The notes beneath the pieces were generated by a model. That model was not told the origin of the DNA and searched no databases. It saw nothing but the letters and a program-made list of their open reading frames with translations. DNA of 64,000 nucleotides, taken from positions 60,720,150-60,784,149 of the forward strand of contig JARZZO010000002.1 in the NCBI GenBank assembly GCA_030544215.1, in the 5' to 3' direction. This DNA comes from Zantedeschia hybrid cultivar. Its lineage: Eukaryota; Streptophyta; Magnoliopsida; Alismatales; Araceae. Position numbers and translations under genes: made by a program. Of the stretch, positions 58,768 to 64,000 are shown piece by piece. The stretch's first letter is position 1, and the number at the start of each line of letters is the position of its first letter.

Positions 58768-58775
58768 CCTAGTAG
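58768..58775. repeat. 8-bp target-site duplication CCTAGTAG (left)
   Basis: Perfect match to 58,906-58,913. Eight bases is the hAT duplication length. Confidence 0.9.
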
Positions 58776-58905
58776 CATGGAATGTAGAATCGGCCGATTC
58801 TGGCCGATCCCAGCGGATCCCAGTCGATTCTGGCCGATCCGATCCCGATTCGGATCGGGATCATGGGTCCCGATTCGGGGACCCAATCCGACCCGGAATT
58901 CCTTG
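58776..58905. mobile_element. 130-bp hAT-like MITE
   Basis: It starts CATGGAATGTAGAATCGGCC and ends CCCGGAATTCCTTG, so the inverted ends are CATGGAATG and CAAGGAATT. The interior is made almost wholly of GATC(C/G)/CGGCCGAT motifs. It is flanked by a perfect CCTAGTAG duplication and inserted in the LINE sequence. Confidence 0.88.
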
Positions 58906-59357
58906 CCTAGTAGGCAAGGTGGAAGGGCAGGAGGCCCTTGGTCTATCTTCCCCATTTTGGCGGGGCCTCCCTCTTTTTAGAGCGGGATCCTTCGGAGTCT
59001 TACTGCACATCCTTAGGAGGATAGCCTTCACCTGTATTGCCAGACAATGAGAGATGAATAGTCTACCCCTTGGCGGTCCGAGGGACCTTCCCATCCTCCC
59101 TTGCTCATCCCTTGGAGTCTCGTTGCATCTCCCTTAGGAGGATGGCCTTTATGTCTAGTGCTAGATTGCTGGAGATGAATAGTGTACCCCCTCGGTGGTC
59201 CGAGGAACCTTCCTCTCCCTTGCTTATGCCTCAAGGATGGGGGATCATGCTGAAGCTTGTGCTTTACCATCTAGAAGGGAGATTGACGAGGTAGGGGAGT
59301 TTAGGGTAGGGGCAAGCTTAATAAGGACTATAAAGGAGGGTGTTAGCACAACGAGGC

Positions 59358-59365
59358 TTAGGGGG
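59358..59365. repeat. 8-bp target-site duplication TTAGGGGG (left)
   Basis: TTAGGGGG here and TCAGGGGG at 59,543-59,550, seven of eight identical. Confidence 0.82.
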
Positions 59366-59542
59366 CATGAAATTCCGGCATGGATCGGGACCCACCGATC
59401 CCGATCGGGATCGGATCGGCCGATTCTGGCTGAAATCGGTCGGAATGGCCGAGGATCGGCCGATTTCGACTGGATCAGAACTTGCCGATCCCAATCCAAA
59501 TCGGTCGATCCGGATCGGGATCGGCCGATTCTGCTTTCCATG
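59366..59542. mobile_element. 177-bp hAT-like MITE
   Basis: It starts CATGAAATTCCGGCATGG and ends GATTCTGCTTTCCATG. The interior is built of GATCGG and CGGCCGAT repeats. It belongs to the same family as 58,776-58,905 and 62,603-63,522, and lies inside the LINE. Confidence 0.85.
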
Positions 59543-61182
59543 TCAGGGGGAGGCTGTGGAGGAGACTTCTTCTCAACAAAGAATAGTCATGTGGAATGTT
59601 AGGGAGATTGGGGGAAAGAGAAAAAGGTGGTGCTTATGGAGTGTATAATGAGTTGTAAGATAGACATTCTTTGTATTTAGATTGCCCAAAATTGAAGAGA
59701 ATGGTGAGGAGGGTATGAAGAAAATAGGGGGGAAATAACTTTTGAAAGGCTTTATGTCTCTGATTGGGTAGATCGGGAGGCACTATGATCGTGTAGCCTC
59801 TAATGGAGAGATGATAAGAAGCTATGGGTGGAGTTACTTGATTTTCACTTGCAGGCTGGCAGGCCTCGGTATATGGCTTGTGATTTCAATGCCATGACTG
59901 ATGTTTGTTGCATAAGTGGCACCAATTGACATTCCAACCTCTAATGCTCTTTTCACGTGGTCGTATTTCAAATCTGATCCCTCGTGCTTCAGACTCGACA
60001 GGTTCTGGTATCTGTAGAGTGGGAAGGTCACTTTCGCCTCCTACGTGCAACCTGTTTGCAGAGATCTATGTTGGACCATAAGCCCATCCTGCTCAAGACC
60101 AATGCCAGAATGTTCCCCAGGCCTAGGTTTAGACTAGAGGAGTATGGACTGAAGGAAGATTAATTTCTGGAGGAGGTGCAAAGAGTATGGAACTCGGAGA
60201 TATAGGGGAGGTCTGCCATGGGGGCCTTGTTACGTTGTAAATTGGAGTCCTTGGCATAAAGACTGCTGAGGTACGTGAGGGTATTGCCTGGTAAACCGGT
60301 GATAGATAAGATTCTTGATCATCTTGGTGGCTTAGATGCTTTGGAGGAAGTTAGGTTGTTGGATGAATTTGATAGATCAAAAAGGGATAAACTTAAGGCG
60401 AAATACCAGGGCATTCTTATGAAAGAGGAGATTTGTTAGAAGCAGAGGTTGAGAGAGAGATGGATTCAGGTGCTAGATAGAAACATTGCCTATTTCCTAT
60501 GCTTGGCATTTGGTAGGAGGAGGATGAACCTGATTAGATGTCTGAAAGATGATTAGTTACTGCTTACCAAGGAGGACACATTCAGGCACATCAAGTCCTT
60601 ATTGTTGCACTCTATTCACAGAAGAGGACTCTTGACGGTCTTCCATTTCAGGTGACCTTCCCCACTTGTATGTGGAAGAGTGGCCATTGCTAGATGCACC
60701 ATTCTCTGAGGAGGATCTCATAGCTAGTGTCTTTGATTCAAATTGGTGACAATTATCTTGGGCTAGATGGTTTTCTTCTGCTGTTCTATTAATACTATTG
60801 GGAGATAGTCAAAGAAAGCCTTCTGAAGGTGGTGTTCGAATTTCAGGAGGGCAAGGCTCTTAGAGACATCAACAAGACTTATCTGGTACTGGTTCCTAAG
60901 AAATGGTGGGCAGATAGTCTTGCTGATTTTAGACCTATTAGCTTACTTAACGGGGTGTATAAAAATCATCACCAAGATGTTGACATCAAGGATGGAGCAA
61001 GTGGTGCACAGTGATCAGTTTCAATCAGGGGGGCTTCATTAGAGGTAGGCATATTCAGGAGAACTTTGCAATAGCTCATGAATGCATCCATGGGGTGAAA
61101 TTGTGTTATATAAATGGCCTCATATTGAAGCTAGCTTTTGAGAAAGCTTATGATAGAGCCAAGTGGGGATCTCTTTTCCAAG

Positions 61183-61690
61183 TTTTTTTTTTTTGAAAAG
61201 AATCAGGTGTACGACCAATTTTATTAAAATAAATAGAGGGAGTACATCCAAAGACAGTCTAGAGGAGAGGTTCCTCTGACCGAAGAACATAAAGACAAAT
61301 AAAAATTACATATGACTTGCAACTCCATTCCAACTATCACTTGAAATGCCCAAAATGTGCCGACTCCACTGGTATCACAATGAAACCGCCTGCAGACAAA
61401 TATTTTCAATGTAGGCTTTGCTTCCCTTGAACACACTATCATTCCTGCTCCTCCATATACTCCAACATACAACATGTATCAGAATTAATATCATTTTTTG
61501 CTGACTCATTGTCTTCCCTGATGAAAAATTCCTGAAGAATGAATACAGTCTTCTATATGTTGAAAATTCAGCTGCATCTTCAGGCTTGCAGAAATAATTC
61601 TCTATACTTCTTTGCTTATCGCACAATGAATGAATAAATGTTTCACATCCTCATCATACATGTTACACATGGAACAGATTGTTCACAACT
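61183..61690 (-). mobile_element. LINE 3' fragment, minus strand, zf-RVT region
   Basis: A T-run at 61,183-61,194 marks the 3' tail. The minus strand reads YDEDVKHLFIHCAISKEV in one frame, then ILIHVVCWSIWRSRNDSVFK (61,375-61,626), the end of plant L1 ORF2. It interrupts the plus-strand LINE at its left and abuts hAT coding at its right. The right limit is approximate. Confidence 0.8.
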
Positions 61691-62015
61691 TTCTCCTGAT
61701 TGTATTGGAGGGACAAAAATGCCGTACTGTATAGGTGGAGGTCCAGAGTACCCTTCAGTAGTGCTGATGATGTCTGAATATGGCAGTGTAGGGGGATGAA
61801 AAATGGGCGGATAAGAAGGTGCATCTTCCCATGGTGGCCAATCACATCCTGCCTGTCTCTGTTGGCCTTCAAATCTCCTTTTTTTCCTTGTCTCTGACCT
61901 TGAGTTCCTTCAGAATGACTCGGAGGTGCGGAGTAATCATCGTATCCTGTGTAACTGCTCCCAAGTGCAGAACCTCTTGATAGTCCAGCAGCAGTAGCGC
62001 CATCACCATCACCAT

Positions 62016-62047
<32 letters not shown>

Positions 62048-62594
62048 GTGGAGTCATCACTCCGCACTTGGCTTGTTTTCCTTAATCGCCTTCTTCTACG
62101 CCTGTAGGTTTGTCTTTCTGCCTCGTACATGCTAGCCAAGTGAGGTGGTAAAGCTGAGGTGTCCTCAGGTGTCTCTCCAGTCTGCTGAACTGTCCCTTCT
62201 TCTCCTTTTGATGGGTCCACTCGTTGTTTAGACTTTCCTTTCGATTGTTTTCTCTTTTTGCTGCTCGATGACTGCAATGAAGGTCCCGCTGGTTCTTTCT
62301 CCTTTCTTCTTTGTGGATCCACTTGAGTAGCTGATCTCCTGAGTGCTGGCTGAGAGGCAGAAGTTCTAGCAGTGTCTTCTAGTGTGGCTGACTTTCGGCG
62401 CCTCTGCAGAACTAGTGCACCTCCTTCTTGTGTTGTCTGAAATTCAGGATCTCGAGCAACTACTGCATCTAATTCACCTTCTGCCCAACTTCGATCCTGA
62501 GGATTAAATTCAGGCTGTGCATCTCTGGCTGCTCTGCTCTCCACCCAAGAATGCAGTGGGTGTTCTTCATCTAACAGTTCATCAATATCAATCT
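61691..62594 (-). pseudogene. hAT transposase C-terminal tail
   Basis: The segment starts with IDIDELLDEEHPLHSWVESR and continues with a low-complexity tail of Arg/Lys/Ser/Gln clusters. An Asp run is coded by a (CAT)n repeat at 62,018-62,046. The Pro/Tyr-rich end (YPPIFHPPTLPYSD) is typical of plant DUF659-type hAT proteins. It is open for about 290 residues, which is long for a relic and suggests a relatively recent copy. The 3' end meets the LINE fragment. Confidence 0.78.
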
Positions 62595-62602
62595 GATGTA
62601 CA
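62595..62602. repeat. 8-bp target-site duplication GATGTACA (left)
   Basis: Perfect match to 63,523-63,530. Confidence 0.92.
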
Positions 62603-63522
62603 CAAGGAATTCCGGCTCGGGTCGGGATCGGGAATCGGGACCCGGCGATCCCGACCCGACCCGATCTGGATCGGCCGAGTCGGCCGATCCAGACTCAGTC
62701 CGGCCGGTCTGACTCGGCCGGAATTTTTTTTAAAAAAAAAAATCAGAAAAAATAGAAAAAATCAGAAAAAATCAGAAAAAATTTAAAAAAATCAGAAAAA
62801 ATTACATACATATTATTCAATTGATGTACAATAAGAACGAATGCAATTCATGTACATCTATAAAAAATAAACATTAAAGACAACTAACTAACTAAAGCCC
62901 CAATTTTTAACCCCTAATTAGGGCTAATTTTGACAATTTTGTCTAATCAACATGCTAAAAAAATTTTCAACCTAAATATTAAGAGATCTACACAATAAAC
63001 ACAATCATACATCATTTCTAATTTTTTTAGAATTTTAAAAAATTAATTCGAAATATACCTAAACTCGGAGAGGGCCGAGAAAAGAGAGAGAAAAAGAGAG
63101 AGAGAGAGAGGGCCGGCGGCGGCGGGCTGTCGGCGGCGGGCCGGCGGCGGCAGGCCGGCGGCGGACGGCCGGCGGCGGGGGGGGGGGGGGCCGGCGGCGA
63201 GTGGCGGCGAGCCGGGGAGGGGCTGGGGGCTGGGGAAGGGCCAGGCGCCAGCAGCAGAAACGCTGCTGGCGTCTGGTTCCCGATCCCCCCTTAAGGGGGA
63301 GATCGGGACCGGCCCGAACCGGACCAGATCGGGTCCGGACCGGCCGATCTGGCCGGTCCGGACCCGATTTTGTCCGGTTCAGGCCGATTTCTCCCGTTTT
63401 TTTTTTTTTTTTAAAAATCGGTGGGGGGAACAGTAATTTCCCCTCAAACTCGGGTCGGAACCCGCCGATCCCGACTCGAATCGGCCGATTCGAGTCGGAA
63501 TCGGCCGATTCCGCAATCCATG
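62603..63522. mobile_element. 920-bp non-autonomous hAT-like element inserted in a hAT transposase gene
   Basis: It starts CAAGGAATTCCGGCTCGG and ends GATTCCGCAATCCATG, giving imperfect inverted ends (CAAGGAATT against CATGGATTG). Both subterminal regions (62,610-62,720 and 63,250-63,510) are arrays of GATCGG/CGGCCGAT. The interior has an A-rich stretch with repeated AAAATCAG and a (GGC)n-rich stretch. A perfect 8-bp duplication flanks it, and transposase coding resumes on both sides. Confidence 0.9.
63085..63205. repeat. GA-rich then (GGC)n-rich low-complexity stretch with a 13-G run
   Basis: GAGAGAGAG is followed by imperfect CGGCGGCGGGC repeats and a G run at 63,178-63,190. Pro/Arg-rich open frames across it are artefacts. 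Confidence 0.85.
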
Positions 63523-63530
63523 GATGTACA

Positions 63531-63816
63531 GGCTCATCAACTGGTCTGCCAGCAAACTCCATGAATCTCTGTCTTTCAAGCCTCTGTCTTTCCTGAATAT
63601 GTCTGATTTTTAGACGCATGTTGTAGTGACAGTACACCAACTTCTCCAGCCTAGAAACCCCCAATCTGTTACGAACCTTCGTGTGAATGAGACTGAATGT
63701 ACTCTAGTTTCTTTCACATTGACTGGAAAAAGTGGTTTGACTGAGTACTCGCACTGCAACATACGCCAAAGGATTTGTGGCAGCTTGTCTGTAATTAATC
63801 TGGATCCACCATTCAG
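63531..63816 (-). pseudogene. hAT transposase dimerisation domain
   Basis: On the minus strand: EWWIQINYRQAATNPLAYVA, VRVLSQTTFSSQCERN, stop, STFSLIHTKVRNRLGVSRLE, KLVYCHYNMRLKIRHIQERQ. This is the conserved hAT C-terminal dimerisation region (CERNWSTF normally). The Trp codon is TAG here, so even without the inserted element this copy would be cut short. Confidence 0.88.
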
Positions 63817-63905
63817 CTGTTCAAAAAAAAAAGAAGACGACGATATCAATAATCATAAATGCCAATCATTAAATTTAATATTTGACTATTTATTATGTAA
63901 TTCAC
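63817..63905 (-). other. Probable intron of the hAT transposase gene (89 bp)
   Basis: On the minus strand the donor is CTCCAG/GTGAAT and the acceptor TTGAACAG/CTGAAT. Removing it joins a TRTTP segment to EWWIQINY in frame, matching the usual protein. Confidence 0.65.
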
Positions 63906-64000
63906 CTGGAGTTGTCCTCGTTACTGCAGCCCTGACGTCATCATCTCCATAAATGCCAATCTTCAATTTAAATCTCTCCATCTACAAAATAAATATAAAT

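Larger units (their letters stand above)
57300..61182 (+). mobile_element. L1-type LINE, plus strand, truncated at 3' end
   Basis: ORF2 begins near 59,588 with an endonuclease start (MWNVREIGGKRKRW), then MACDFNAMTDV near 59,870, the region of the EN Asp-Asn motif. RT motifs occur at 60,829-61,014 (INKTYLVLVPKK, LADFRPISLLNGVYK) and 61,011-61,182 (FNQGGFIRGRHIQENFAIAH, LKLAFEKAYDRAKW). ORF1 sequence probably fills 57.4-59.5 kb but is too decayed to read. Two MITEs are inserted. The copy breaks off inside RT at the T-run of the next LINE. Confidence 0.8.
61691..64000 (-). mobile_element. hAT transposon, 3' half (minus strand), runs off the right edge
   Basis: Transposase C-terminal exons lie at 63,906-64,000, 63,531-63,816 and 61,691-62,594, with an 89-bp GT-AG intron (63,817-63,905). 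The middle of the last coding part is interrupted by a non-autonomous hAT element (62,603-63,522). It is a separate copy from fragment G, because its C-terminal half lies to the right of G's N-terminal half on the same strand. Confidence 0.82.

Noticed and set aside
63059..63664. A 201-residue open frame spanning the end of the 920-bp element
   Set aside because: It joins hAT transposase text to GATCGG and GGC repeats by chance across an insertion boundary.
55746..64000. One hAT element split by LINE insertions, joining the N-terminal half (55.7 kb) to the C-terminal half (61.7-64 kb)
   Set aside because: Both are on the minus strand, so the N-terminal part should lie to the right of the C-terminal part. 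The order is the reverse, so they are separate copies.

Overview
The window is nuclear DNA from a flowering plant, dominated by transposable elements. It carries one recognisable host gene, on the + strand from 30,377 to beyond 64,000. The elements are typical of angiosperms: SIRE-type and other Ty1/copia, a Tat/Ogre-type Ty3/gypsy, L1-type LINEs and hAT transposons. A GC-rich first exon followed by AT-rich exons and introns of about 10 kb or more favours a monocot with a large genome. The order cannot be fixed from this sequence.

1-18.9 kb is a nest of LTR retrotransposons. A SIRE/Maximus-like copia element (A, minus strand) is split by a complete 9.2-kb copia element (B, 2,527-11,700, target duplication TATTG). 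The 5' LTR of A is split by a 2.7-kb solo LTR (13,890-16,599, target duplication GCAAG). That solo LTR holds twelve quasi-palindromic modules with a nearly constant 10-nt centre. 18.9-27.0 kb is a decayed Tat/Ogre-like gypsy polyprotein with protease, G-patch, RT, two RNase H domains and integrase. Two solo LTRs of the B family, in opposite orientations, interrupt it. 27.0-29.8 kb is unassigned apart from a tRNA-like (SINE-like) patch near 29.5 kb.

30.4-55.1 kb holds the first eight exons of a NERD-like (CCCH zinc-finger 19/44 family) chromatin protein. In order it has an acidic N-terminus, an AT-hook, a PHD finger with a following Cys-rich zinc module, a SWIB/MDM2 domain and a Plus-3 domain. 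The expected C-terminal GYF, GW-rich and CCCH parts are not in the window. Exon 8 ends at a sequence matching the U12-type AT-AC 5' splice site, so the gene probably continues past the right edge through an intron longer than 8.8 kb. Introns 2 (10.0 kb) and 3 (11.7 kb) contain LINE fragments, MITEs and a foldback palindrome.

55.5-64.0 kb, most likely still intron 8, is a mosaic of LINE and hAT pieces. It includes three short non-autonomous hAT-like elements with GATCGG-rich ends and matching or near-matching 8-bp target duplications. One of them sits inside a hAT transposase exon.

Every other open reading frame I examined is a transposon remnant, a low-complexity artefact or a frame shadow. 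I see no second host gene, rRNA, CRISPR array or organellar insert.
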